Assembly: GCF_027579695.1 (NCBI RefSeq)
Contig: NC_083583.1
Coordinates: 3,620,542-3,684,541 of the forward strand
Reading direction: 5' to 3'
Source of the DNA: Neoarius graeffei
Lineage: Eukaryota > Chordata > Actinopteri > Siluriformes > Ariidae
Length of the DNA stretch: 64,000 nt
Each line of letters begins with the position of its first letter. Within the stretch, counting starts at the first letter, position 1. The notes under the pieces were generated by a model. The model ran no database searches, was not told the DNA's origin, and worked only from the letters and a program-made list of their open reading frames with translations. The translations under genes and the position numbers were made by a program. Of this stretch, positions 20,791 to 34,800 are shown piece by piece.

Positions 20791-23700
20791 CTAAACACAG
20801 ATTCGGGCATATAAATGCAGAATATTTTACGCACACATATAGACAGAGTGTCTTTTTGGTTAGTTTTTTCTTTTTTATCAGACATCTAGTTTTAGGTTTG
20901 TTTACCTGACATGTTTCGACGTACGTAACTGTCGTCTTCCTCAGAGTGTCACCGGATGTTGTTGGTGACGCATCTTATCAGCTGATGTTTCCGAAGGCGT
21001 GGCCTTCCTGTCTGGTTTGACAGGTCGGTCACGTCTTCTGCTGTCCGTTCGTCCCCTGCAAAATGGCACTCCAGGTATGGGAGAGCATATATGCTCCCTC
21101 ATCCCGGTTGATGGTCCTCGGGCTTCGCTTTCGGATCTCCATGGCCTCCCTGATCCAGCGCTGATGTTTGTTATCTTCTGTGCGGATGACTCTGGCATTC
21201 CCCCGGTCCATAATGTGATTTTCTCTTTTTCAGTGGTCTGTTATGGCTCTCCCATACCTGGAGTGCCATTTTGCAGGGGACGAACGGACAGCAGAAGACA
21301 TGACCGACCTGTCAAACCAGACAGGAAGGTCACACCTTCGGAAACATCAGCTGATAAGATGCGTCACCAACAACATCCGGTGACACTCTGAGGAAGACGA
21401 CAGTTACGTACGTCGAAACATGTCAGGTAAACAAACCTAAAACTAGATGTCTGATAAAAAAGAAAAAACTAACCATATAAGACATAATGAACGTAATCGA
21501 GAAATTAATAAGTTACGGAGATAAAAACATCAAGGAGTTTCGCCGCCTAGAAAGATTGAGGCGAAAACGGGCACGCTACAGGAACCACCTGAGGTTCAAT
21601 CTGCGCTGCCGGGATGAAGAAGTCATACCGGCCAGCCTGAATATCAAGAACCCGATTCCAACCAGAAACGCGGAGAAGATGATCAGGAAAGTGCGGATGA
21701 CTCTGGTAAAAGAACGAATACGGTGCACAACTGACAAACTCAAAAATATCAACAGCAAACTACACAGGGAGACGGAAACTTTCAAACGCCGGTTTTCCCA
21801 GAACAAGGACATGGAAATAGCAATACACGGACACTTGGCAGACATACACGAGCAGGAATTCACCAAGACAAAAACCCAACAAATCCGAAAACTGGACGGA
21901 CTCATCGCACAGAAAAAAAGGCAGAACCGGAGCACGCACACATCAACGACAAATGGATCCACAACATATCAAGGTACAAACTCTCACAAGCAGAACGCAG
22001 TATACTAGAAAAAGGACTCAACTACACTGAACAATATACCTCACGATGAATTCATTCTGGCAACTGAATTAGCATGCGAAAAAATACAGGATCAGGGACA
22101 AAAAGCAGCACTAAGAAATGCAATAGCTGGCATATTGAAAACGGCCAAACCACCACCTAGCAACATCACCAAACAGGAAGCCAAAGCCATGAGAACATTA
22201 GCAAAAAATAAAGACATCACAATCCTCCCAGCAGACAAAAGCAGAACAACAGTTATCATGGACACTGATAAATATGAAAAAAAGATGCTGGAATTACTTG
22301 GTGACAACGCCTATGAGATATTAAGAAAAGACCCAACCGAAGACAAGAAAAATAAACTCAAAGCACTACTCAAACCGCTACTCAATGAAAATAAAATAGA
22401 TAAACAGGCATACAATCACTTAGTACCCACAGCCAACGTCATCCCCAGGATTTACAGCACACCAAAAATACACAAACCAGGAACACCATTACGCCCCATA
22501 GTAGACAGCATTGGCTCAGTGACATACAACCTATCAAAAGCACTCGCCGAAATAATCAAACCATTACTAGGACTCACAGACCAACACTGCAAAAACTCAA
22601 AACAACTGGCAGAAGAACTAAACAACATAAAAATGCAGCAAGACGAAGTTTTCATATCACACGACGTCATATCTCTTTTCACCAGAACACCCACGGAAGC
22701 CACCATACAGGTAGTGCAAGACAGATTACAGACAGGATGCTCAGGAAACGCACAAACCTCACAGTATAAGACATCACTCAACTCCTTCAATTCATCACCA
22801 CATCCACATCCTTTCAGTTTAGGAATACAATATACAGGGATCCCAGCAGTAATTGAAAAAAATAGAGGAATGTAAGAAACTATCAGCAGGGGTCAAGGGC
22901 GCTGCAAGCCCCCTGAAGCTGTTGAGATTCTAACATTTAAAGATGCTATAGAACACATTTTTTACATAGATTTAACATAGAAAAGCAACAGAATTTAACA
23001 ATAATGTGTATCTATTTGATGGCATATTTTGTAATCAATGACATAAGTGGCAAAAAAAAAATTGTTATTTATAAAAATTAGATGAAAATGTAGCTTTGAA
23101 GAATATATTAACCCGGACACTGTTCCGCTATCTCTTTTATGGACGATATCTTTATTCCACGACATATTCAGGGCTGGGAAATTGTAAATAAGAAATCCGA
23201 GGAAAAGAGGGGGCCTGGGGGGCACAGCCCCCCAGCAAAAGCCGGGGGTCTGGGGCCCTGTGGGCCCCAGACACCAAGCCATTTTAGGTGTTATATGGTG
23301 TATTCTGAGCATTTCCTGCAAGTAAAAAATTGATCTCAACAAGTAAATATTTGACTAGTCTTGGTCTTCATTTTGCCATATAAAATACCTATCAACAGTT
23401 CTCTCTTTTAAAATGAAAGATCCATGTAAAATACCTTGAAATATCTAATAAGTGCCTATGTATTTTATCTCTTAATCAAAATAAAAGTAAAAAAAAAAAT
23501 GAGTAAATAACAATTTAAAGAAATGTTAATAAAAGAAAACTTTGAAAACTACCTGCTGTCTTCCAAATTACACTTAATTCTTGCAGGGTTTTTTCTAGAA
23601 AAATTTAGTATGAGGGCGCTCACCATGGCGAGGGAGCGAAGCGGGGGTGGGGTGGGGGGGATGGTGCCAGTTGTTCCCCCCCGCCGTGCAAAGCCTTTGA

Positions 23701-25776
23701 AAAATGCTCCAATGGGACATTCTGAGGCTATCTGAGAGGGAAATTGTAACAAATTGTCTGTCAACACTGAAAAAGAAAGAAGTAATCATCTTCTGCCCCG
23801 GACAGTCTTTGGCTTTCTTCCGCTTCGTGCCGCGGGATGACATCTTTAAATGCCCAAGTGTCAACAAAAACAACTCACGAACTACTTCTGTCAAAAGCTC
23901 CCGCGCCGGTGGGTGAAAGGTCATTCAGTCTCAAGAAATCTCGCTCTACAAGTCAGCTGACCTTGTATGTAACCCATGTCAAATCTCGCGAGAGCAGCCG
24001 CGACAAGTAAACAACTAAACAACATGGCGCCTCAGTCTGGATAATGCCAATTCGGATTGTTTTTGCACCGTCTGGCGGTGTATCTACTATGATTGGAATA
24101 TTTTTGGAGCAATTATAACGTATTTGATGATCAGACACATTGTCACGTAGTGTTGCTGGGATGTTTTCACGGAGTCGGTAAGAGGGCGCACGCCGAGAAT
24201 AAGAGGGCGCAGCGCCCCTGTTCCCCCGTTTAGACGAAAGCCTGTCTTGTATTATGTCCTGGCTTTTTCCAAGAATCTGTCACAATGTCTCTTGTCTACA
24301 GAGCAAAAGTTTAAAAAAAACTAAATGTTTCTTATCTAATATATTATTTACATCTTTTCTTTTACTTCTGGCTCCTTCTATTCCTCTTTGCATCACTCCC
24401 AGCTATTTCTTTCAATTCATCTTTCAGTAAGGCTATTAGTTATTAGTTCTATAGTATTTGCATTCCTCTATTAAAGCTATTTACAAAATGTTCATAGTCT
24501 GTCAAACAGCATCTAATGAAAGTCTTTTAATTTTCTTTTCTTTAACACCATCTCTTTCAGTTTTGCAAACTTGTTCTTTTTCATCTTTTCCTTCAGTCTG
24601 TCTGTGTGTTCTTTTCTAGCCCTCTTTGCATCTCTCTCAAACACCTCCTTAGCTTTCCTTTCTGATGGCATCTTAACTACGTCTGATCTTGCACCCTGTA
24701 AGTACAGAATTCACGTACGCGGTGCCAGGTCATGCAATAGCTATTTTTAGCTCTGTCATGCACGAGTTGCAGTCAAGACGTGTTCCACGCTCAGCTGGCA
24801 TAAAACTCCGCGAGTCCGGCTGTATTGAGCCGCCGGTCTCGTGCATGGCGATTAAAACCGACTAGACCCCCCCAATGATTTTTAATGCAAAAATAGACGT
24901 TTTGTGAAGATGATATTTTTCGCGACAGAATCCGCGGCGTGGAAATTTCACAGCCCTGCATATTGAATTAAGTTCAACGCATTAGAAACAAAAGCACAAA
25001 CGGAGTTAAAACACATTTTCTAGCAAAAGGGCGCAGCCATATTGTTTTCTCGTTCTGTCGCGTACAGTCTCGCGGTATTTACATCAATTTAACTTCCGAG
25101 TGTTCCCGAATGTCAACGAGAACAAACGAAGCTGACAAAACATTGCTAAACAAGCAAACCAAATCAGAACGTATTTTGCTGGTCATTTTACTTAAACAAA
25201 CATTTTTAACGGATATACAAGAGATTTAAAAAAACAAAAACAAAACACCACCACTTTGGGTAGAAAAATAGTGGAATTCCGCTAAATAGCGGACGTCTGG
25301 GATCCCTGATAGACAATACCGGCAACATAAAATTCACACAAGAAGAGGAAACGGAGCAGTCAATAGCATTTTTGGACCTAAAAATACAACACACAGAGAA
25401 TGGGGACATCAAAATAAAAGTACACAGAAAACCCACACACACCGACCAATATTTAAACTGGACTTCCGAACACCCCATAATGTACAGATTATCAGTAGTC
25501 AGAACATTACATGAACGCGCAACAATAATCACGGATCCACAGGACAAAGAACAGGAGGAACAACACATACAACACGCACTGAAGGCATGTCAATATCCAC
25601 AGTGGGCAATATCCAAAGGGGCAGAACAGGTCAAGGACAACAAAACACAGAAGAAAGAGAAAAAACAAAGCAAAAAACAAGAACACAGGGGAGTAGTGAC
25701 ATTACCATACATCAGAGGAATAACGGAACGCATCCAAAGAGTAATGAGGAAACACAACATCAACACACTTGTTAAA

Positions 25777-25816
<40 letters not shown>

Positions 25817-28800
25817 CACTCCGTCAGATCCTGGTTCATCCCAAAGACACAATACATCCGGAAAACAAATGCAACACCATATATGAGATTCCATGCCAAT
25901 CGTGCAATAAAACCTACATCGGGGAGACAGGGAGGAGCTTCACCACAAGGAAAAATGAACATAAAAGAGTGCGAAAAGGAGACAGCTACAAGACAAACCC
26001 GAACAATAAAAGAAAAGACACAACAGGAAAATTACAAGTCAGCCATAACAGACCACTGAAAAAGAGAAAATCACATTATGGACCGGGGGAATGCCAGAGT
26101 CATCCGCACAGAAGATAACAAACATCAGCGCTGGATCAGGGAGGCCATGGAGATCCGAAAGCGAAGCCCGAGGACCATCAACCGGGATGAGGGAGCGTAC
26201 ATGCTCTCCCATACCTGGAGTGCCATTTTGCAGGGGACGAACGGACAGCAGAAGACGTGACCGACCTGTCAAACCAGACAGGAAGGCCACGCCTTCGGAA
26301 ACATCAGCTGATAAGATGCGTCACCAACAACATCCGGTGACACTCTGAGGAAGATGACAGTTACGTACGTCGAAACAGTATCAGAATCAGGTAAACAAAC
26401 CTAAAACTAGATGTCTGATAAAAAAGAAAAAAAAAACCCTAACCATATCTAATATAAGACATAATAAACGTAATCGAGGAAAAAAAAAAAAAAAGTGTCT
26501 TTGTTTTTTCCAAGAAGGAAATTTGGATGAAATCGTGGTTAGTTTTCCTGGTTCATGAACCTCCCTGATATTTTCAATGTTATCATAAAATCAGTATCAT
26601 AATGTACACATTACATTCAGATTGCTTAATTTAAAAAATATAATATTACTGAATATCAATTAACTAACGTTAACACTAATAATCAACAGAGACCAGTGTG
26701 ATTAAATAAACACAAATACATTAATCTGTTAATAATGAATAACAGCAATAATGATGCAATTTACAAACCCCATTTCCAGAAAAGTTGGGATATTTTCCAA
26801 AATGCAGTAAAAACAAAAATCTGTGATTTGTTAATTCACAAATTGTGAACCTTAACTGACAAAAGTACAAAAAAAAAATTCAATAGTTTTACTGACCAAC
26901 TTAATTGTATTCTGTAAATATAAACGAAGTTACTGTTCCGGTCCTGGGGGCCTCACCCCACCAGGACAAGGAACTGTGTAACCTTGTTGAGGTGTGGCAG
27001 CTTGTTCCCACCTGGTGTCTGCCTGGGTCTGGTGCATGGGAGACCTGTAAGCTTTGGGGGGCTTACGACACAAGGAAGGTACTAATTAGCAGTTCCGATA
27101 CTTTTGGCCATGGAGCATATACATCATATGTAACATGCCGGTCCCCAAGCCCAGATAAACAAAGAGGGTTGCCATGACAGGCCCTGTAAGCTGGTGGCAT
27201 AAAAAGCTTGTTGCACACGCAATGCATGATCAGTCTTGAAACTCGGATGGACCAGGTCACAAGACATGGACACGATTCTCGCAAAGGAAATGAGTGTTAA
27301 GAATCATAAAAGGGGTGACCCGTATGGACAAAGTGAGGAATGACGACATAAGGAAGGACTTGAACATACTTGGTATAGAAGAGTTCATAGAGCGAGGACA
27401 ACTGAGATGGTTTGGCCACTTGAGAAGAATGGATGAAAACAGGCTCCCACTGAAGTACTACCACTACAAGCCTGAGGGACCCAGGCCGGTGGGAAGGCCC
27501 CAGATAAGATGGACAGATAACATCAAAACAGCTCTGGAGAAAAGAGGAACAACCTTGAAGAAAGTGGAGGAGAAGGAACTGTTCCTTGACCGGCAGAAAT
27601 GGAGATGCTTGAGTAAAAGGCTGATCAACTGACAAGCACAAGTGCTTACCTTGCACAGGGTGAGAACGGTGAGTGAGAAATAAACTTAGTTAGAATTTGA
27701 TTCCTGCAACACACTCCTAAAAAGTTGGGAGAGAGGCAAAATAAGACTGAAAAGTTTATTGGATTTTCAAGTAACACCATTTTGGAAGATTCCACAATAA
27801 GCAGGTTAACTGGGAACATGATTGGGTTTAAAAGGAGCAGCACCAAAGGCTCAGACTTTGCAGTCAAGGATGGGGCGTGGCTCACCACTTTGTGCCAAAA
27901 TTCGTGAGAGAATTGTTCATCCATTCAAAAGGAACATTTCTCAACACGAGATTTTAGGTCTTTCAAAATCTACAGAACATAATATTGGGAAAAGCTTCAG
28001 GGAATTTGGAGTCATCTCAGTGAGTAAAGGGCGAGGTTGGAAACCACTCTTAACTGGGCATGACCTCCAAGCCCTCAGGTGGCATTGCCTGAGAAACCGT
28101 CATGCCAATGTGACAAATATAGCCACATGGGCTCGGGAGGGCTTCGGAAAACCTTCGTCACGTAACACAGTCCACCGCTGCATCCAGAAACGCAACCTGA
28201 AATTGTATTACACAAGGAGGAAGCCATTCATCAACTCTATACAGAAACGCTGCTGATTTCTCTGGGCCGGAACTCATCTCGGATGGACCTACAGACAGTG
28301 GAAACGTGTGCTGTGGTCAGACGAGTCACATTTCAGCTCATTTTTGGGAAAACTGGACATAGAGTTCTCAGTGCCAAAGGTGAACACAACCATCTAGTTT
28401 ATAATCAGAGAAAGGTGCAATCAGTGAAACGTGCATCAGTGCCCACGGCATGGGTGTGAAGGTACCATTGATCTATTGGGATTTTAGAGACATATAAACT
28501 GCCATCAAGGTGACGTCTCTTCCCAGGAAGTCCATGCTTATTTGAGCAGGACAATGCCAGGCCTCATTCTGCACGGGCCACAACAACATGGCTTCATAGA
28601 CAGAGTGCATGTGCTTGACTGGCCTGCTGCCAGTCCAGATCTGTCTCTTATTGAGAATGTATGGAGGATCATGAAGAGGAGAATCAGACAACGGAGACCA
28701 CCAACAGTTGAGCAGCTCAAGTCTTGTATCAAGAAAGAATGGACAAAAATTCTAAATCGCAAAACTGCAACAATTCGTATCCTCAGATCCCATACGATTA

Positions 28801-31800
28801 AAGTGTTATTAAACAAAAGGTGATGGAACACAACGGTAATAATGCCTCTGTCCCAACTTTTTCTTTTTTCAGTGTTTCAGAAATCAAATTCTAACTTCGT
28901 TTATATTTACAAAAACAGTTGGTCAGAAACTACTGAATATCTTTTCTTTGTACTTTTATCAGTTAAATAAAGGATCAGGTGAATTAACAAATCACAGATT
29001 TTTGTTTATATTGCATTTTGGGAAATATCCCAACTTTTCTGGAAAATGGGGTATGTATGATTTAGGCAGAATGTGAGAAATGTATGGAATCAATTTTGTG
29101 CCAAAAATGTTCATACAATACTTTTGAAATATCAAACAAAAACGATAAATCAAAATACAAAAAAAAAGTCAATTTTTTTAGACTGGCAAACAAATTATTC
29201 GTGTAATCGTGCAAAATGTCAGTCTATTACTCTTCAGAAACCTTTTGTTTTTGTTCCGCGTCTTTCTCAGTTTTGTTTGGCGTAATTTATTTTGGTTGCG
29301 ATTCCAGCTTTCTCGTTTGCGCTCCCTGACTTTTTGCTTGCAGTTTTGGCACAAACTTCACGTGTGGGCGGGCTGTCCAGGAATGCATTCCCATTGACTA
29401 ACTTGTGTTTGACTGACAGCTACGCTCAGCGATTCCCCCGGAGGCTGTTGCGGCCATTTCCTACTTGGATTCTGGCGGACTGTTTGACGAGTGACCGATC
29501 CATTGACGGTAAACAAGGATCGAGTGGACTTCAGTGGCGACTATGATATTGAATTAATTCAACAAAGTGTAAGTACGGGACAGATGTGCTGTATGTGCTG
29601 CAGTAGTGCACATTATGCAGGTGTGTTTAACGTTAGCAAGACAGCTATTATATTGGGTAGTGGAGCTAAGGCTAACATTTGACTTGCCACGAAACGCCTG
29701 CATAATGTGCACTACTGCAACACACACAGCACATCTGTCCCGTACTTACACTTTGTTGAATTAATTCAGTATCATAGTCGCCACTGAAGTCCACTCGATC
29801 CTTGTTTACCGTCAATGGATCGGTCACTCGTCAAACAGTCCGCCAGAATCCGAGTAGGGAATGGCTGAGCGTAGCTGTCAGTCAAACACAAGTTAGCCAA
29901 TGGGAATGCATTCCTGGACAGCCCGCCCACACGTGAAGTTTGTGCCAAAACTGCAAGCAAAAAGTCAGGGAGCGCAAACGAGAAAGCTGGAATCGCAACC
30001 AAAATAAATTACGTCAAACAAAACTGAGAAAGACGCGGAACAAAAATAAAAGGTTTCTGAAGAGTAATAGACTGATATTTTGCACGATTACATGAATAAT
30101 TTGTTTGCCAGTCTAAAAAAATTGACTTTTTAAATTTTTTTTTTAAATTTTGATTTATCGTTTTTGTTTGATATTTCAAAAGTATTGTATGAACATTTTG
30201 GCACAAAATTGATTCCATAGAAATGAAGCATGACCAGAATTAAATAATAAAAATAACATACTATTTAAAATTAACTACATATTAGTAATTATAAATAAGG
30301 AATTAAACACTTGGTATTTGATAATCAATAAACATTATTTCTTATCACACACGTCTTATTTCACACATTTCCCTGAATCATCCATCTAATTACATACTAC
30401 TACTACTAATAATAATAATCTTAGATGATTCAAACAGTGTGTGTGAAATGAGGCGTGAACAGAACGTGTACCTGACAGCACTAAGTTGATGTCTGGTCTT
30501 TGCTGAAGCGCTTGTTTAGCAGCATGAGGTTGATGAGCCAGGAGAACAATCGGACGTTCTTCACTACAACCCCTCAGAGCTTTCTCAACATCCATCCCAT
30601 GACCAGGATACCTGGAACCGAAAAAAAGCAACAACATGATCATTAAACACACCAGTGGTGTAATGATTTGGATTGATTCAAAAGGATTATTATTGAAAAA
30701 GTACAGACAGCTGCTGTGGAAAAATATTTCATAATTTTAAACTGATGTGTAAATAATTTAACAGGTGAGCATGTTTCTTTGTATGTAACTCTGATCCTTT
30801 TAAAGTTGTCCTTCTCTACGTCATCATGAATCATGAATTAACGCCAGGTCCGCCTCAGATTCTGAACAAAGCTGGTCATGTATTGATTGGAGGATACTCA
30901 ATCAAACCGTATCGCAGATGATTCAGTGGCTTCGTCAAATACTGAATCACTGCCTTAGAGAGGAATGTCAGTGAACACACTAAACTCTTTCATACTCAAA
31001 TTAGCTTCTGAAATGAAACAGAAGCGATATCAGGATTGTTCGTGCTCTTAGTTTTCACATACAGAGTGTGTAGCGAGTTTGAGCAGAACCCTCATCAGAG
31101 ACGTTATAAAGGAGAAAAATTACTTAAAGCTGTACTGCCTTTCAGATTTTTCAAGTGTAGGTTATATAAAGAATTTTCCCAACACCCAATTATTTTTGTT
31201 TAGTGACCAAAAGCTACTGAATTCAAATCACAGACTTCTAATTTTATTATTTTTTTAAAAATAGAACAATTAATGAATTTTGGGCCACATGGCTGTAAAT
31301 TCTCTGCTATTTTTTCCTGCTTCACCATGACCCAATTCAAGATACTACGTCATGCATCACGTGGTGGGCTTTCCCTGTTCACGCAAGGCATTGTGGGATA
31401 CAAATTTGAAACAGGAGAGAAAAATGGAGGACGCGAGTGTGCGAATGAAACGTGAAAGACCGACTACAGTAACGGAAAGCGAGAAGAAAAGACGTTATAT
31501 TATATACGAAGGAAAGGAAACGCAGAACCAAACTAATAAATATGGGCGCTCAGCGAGCACCTCGGTGTGATCAGCTGTTCGTTTAGCGACAGAATGATGG
31601 AACTGTCAGTGCACGCTCAAAGGGAAACCTGTAGATGGCAGTAACGCAACACTATGGATGCCAGCTGCTGTAAAACCCAAAAGAAGAAGAAGGTAAACCT
31701 GCGCATGCGCACATGGACTTCCTCTGTCTGCTTGACTGTGACAAGTGAGCAATTTCATGCACATTATTTGCTTTAATCCCCTCAAATTAAATAACTTCCC

Positions 31801-34800
31801 AGCCACAGAATGGCCTGATATTTTTGAGATATTACAGAAATAAACAAATTTCAGAGGGAACTAAATTTTACTGACTTTTTGAAATCGAAAGCCCGTCTAC
31901 TTTTAAAGAATCCTGAATAGAAATCTATGGAAAGGGTCTGTAACACCAAAGATGGCGGTTGTATGCACAGCTGGACAAGACCTCACTATGTGGACCATGT
32001 GCAATATCTTACACGCTGCTATAAATTCTTTGTTGTGCAATATATTTAATAGAGTTAGTATATTCTATTTTATAGAATATTAATTTAGTTTTTAAGTATT
32101 TACTTGTAAATTTGATATTTTTGGTTACTGGATTATGTGCAATAATTATATGTGGCAGTTATATTGATGTAAGCCAATGGAATGAAATTTTGTTCAAATG
32201 TGCATTCTGACTGTACAGGTGAATGACAAAGTTCTCTCTCTATCTATCTATCTCCCGCCCCCTTTCCAAAAAGCCAATCATATAATCGATACTGGCTGAA
32301 CCAGGAAACATATTAAGCCAATCATGTTGTTGCATGGTTGAGGTTCACGACAGTCCCCAGCTGTTGTGATTTTGGGAGAGTCCTTACGGGACTTTGGATG
32401 AGCTGACGGTGTTATGTCACGTCACATCACATGACTCTGGATTGAGCTGTAAATAAAGCCAGTACCGTGAAACCTTATACATGTGTAATAGAGGTACAAC
32501 TTGTGGGGGGGAGCTTTTTAAACCTTATTTTGGGGCAAAGTCACCAAACTAAGTTTTTTTTAAAATCAGATTTGACTGATGGTTCAATTGATGTACACAG
32601 TGACCTGATCTCGTTGAACTGAGATCACTGCCTGGGTGATGATACCAAGATGGCTGCCAAGTGATGTTTCTTGTCTATCAGGACTCTGCCCTGGTGTGTT
32701 CTCCTCCTCCTCCATGCTGTTCTTTCATCAGGTGACAACACAGCGATCACATTCTGGTCCGAAAGCGTCTGAAGCAAGCGAGGAAAGTGATTTGACTCTG
32801 AATTGACTCACTGCTAAAATGAGCCAAAGCACAGAGCTGTAGTGCTGCAGCTCACAAAGCTACATGTTCTGGAGATTTGGAGAAAATCGCTCCATGCGTT
32901 CCTTACTTGGTTCATTTGTGTGATTTTTACACGGAATTTGTAAACGTTGATGTTTCTGACTCATGAATAAAAGCATGTTTAAGCCCTGCACACACCTCAG
33001 ACGATGAATTGTTGCATTTGGTGTTTAATGTTGTGCAGCGGGAAACCGAATTAAAGTGCAAACAAACCAAAGGAATGAATTTCAGTCTGATTCAAACTTG
33101 ATAAATGGACTCATCGGTGTGAAATTGCACCCAGATGACAAGTTTTTCAAGTAAACACCTAAAAATGCTGTCAGGTTCATTCAGGTGAAAAACGACAATA
33201 AGGAAGAACTAAAGAACTAAGAAAAAGAGACAGAAAGACTGCAAACGTGGAAAGCAAAGTCACAGCATGTTGGATTAAAATGGAAGACTCTCTCTCTCTC
33301 CATCTGTCTGTCTCTTTCAGCATTCTTTTGACTTTCTCTCCATCTGTTTCTGTTCTCTCTCTCATTATAAGTAAATCATCTCATCTCATTATCTCTAGCC
33401 GCTTTATCCTTCTACAGGGTCGCAGGCGAGCTGGATCCTATCCCAGCTGACTACGGGTGAAAGGCGGGGTTCACCCTGGACAAGTCGCCAGGTCATCACA
33501 GGGCTGACACATAGACACAGACAACCATTCACACTCACATTCACACCTACGCTCAATTTAGAGTCACCAGTTAACCTAACCTGCATGTCTTTGGACTGTG
33601 GGGGAAACCGGAGCACCCGGAGGAAACCCACGCGGACATGGGGAGAACATGCAAACTCCACACAGAAAGGCCCTCGCCGGCCACGGGGCTCGAACCCAGG
33701 ACCTTCTTGCTGTGAGGCGACAGCGCTAACCACTACACCACCATGCCGCCCGTTATAAGTAACTGAATATCCTCAAATATTTTCCCTTCTTTTCTTAATT
33801 TTTCCATAAGACACCAGAGAAAACATCTAATCCAAACTGTTTTTTTTTCATTCTTTTAAAAATAAATAAATAAATAAAAATAAAGTAAATCAGAAATATG
33901 AATGAAAAGAGAAATAAATAATCTGGACTAAACCTCACCGCAGCATGCTCGCTTCCAGGTCGTCGATGCCAGCAATACAGATCCAATCCTGCACGTTTCC
34001 GGGCCTGAAGACTCGAGCATGGCTGTTGTGAAGAGGTTCTATCCCCTTCAAGCGCAGGAACTCGAACCAGCTGTCCACATCAGCAGTGTAGTATTCATGG
34101 TTCCCTAACACACACACATACACACACACATACACACAGTGTTTATTCCTGAATCTTTCTTCAAACCAGGTTCCTCATGCTGCACTCAGTTCTGACCTGT
34201 CGCAAAGTACGAGCCGAGTCGAGGTCTGAGGAGAGCCAGCGGTTCTGCAGCCGTCCTCAAACGGGTCACCTGAGAGTCAGTTAAATCACCTACGATCACC
34301 ACCACATCTGAAAGCAACACACACACACACTCTTTACACCGAGTCTCCACATGGCCTCATCATGACACCACTGCGAACTTCTCACGCACCAAAAACATCA
34401 CAAATATTTCATTATAAAAACACTGTGTTTCAGGGTGGAGTTTGACTTCCATAAAACATGTCTGAAGATTCTCAGTCATCCAGGTACATAGTAATCTGTG
34501 GTTGGTAGAAGAGAGCAACTGGACTTGCTTGAAGATTCTTGAAAACGTTTCACCTCTCATCCGAAAGGCTTCCTCAGTTCTGTCTGACTAATAGGGAGTA
34601 TCAGGTATTTATCCTCTCATGGATCATCATAGAATCAGAATGCTGATGGCTGCATTGTAGGTGGCTGATAAAAGATGTCTTAGACACTAGAGCTGTGCAA
34701 TATATCGTATTTTTATCACGATATCGATATTGGTGTCAAACGATATCAAAATTCATAATATCGATATGAAACGATTTTTTGTCATTTGTCGAAAGGGACG

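Larger units (their letters stand above)
20856..26493 (+). mobile_element. Penelope-like retroelement with terminal repeats and an insertion in its ORF
   Basis: AGTGTCTTT occurs at 20847-20855 and 26494-26502, a 9-bp target duplication. The left end has an inverted terminal repeat copy (20856 to about 21240) meeting a direct partial copy (21241-21470); a direct copy closes the right end (about 26050-26460). This inverted-plus-direct layout is known for Penelope-like elements. Between them lie reverse transcriptase and GIY-YIG endonuclease pieces. A 2474-bp insert (22835-25308) replaces the catalytic middle. Confidence 0.85.
26764..29055 (+). mobile_element. Tc1-like transposon with long inverted repeats, interrupted by a retroposon
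   Basis: The ends begin CAAACCCCATTTCCAGAAAA and close with its near complement at 29055; TA flanks both sides (26762-26763, 29056-29057). The inverted repeats are about 180 bp long. A related but different non-autonomous copy lies at 52226-52818. A retroposon at 26932-27691 splits the left repeat. Confidence 0.85.

Noticed and set aside
21487-22008. Possible host gene in the tmppe intron
   Set aside because: It belongs to the Penelope-like element: it is basic, lies between its terminal repeats and leads straight into the reverse transcriptase.
29292-30002. Repeated frame [20 protein letters not shown] on both strands
   Set aside because: Both arms of the 1.1-kb foldback element give the same peptide; not a gene.
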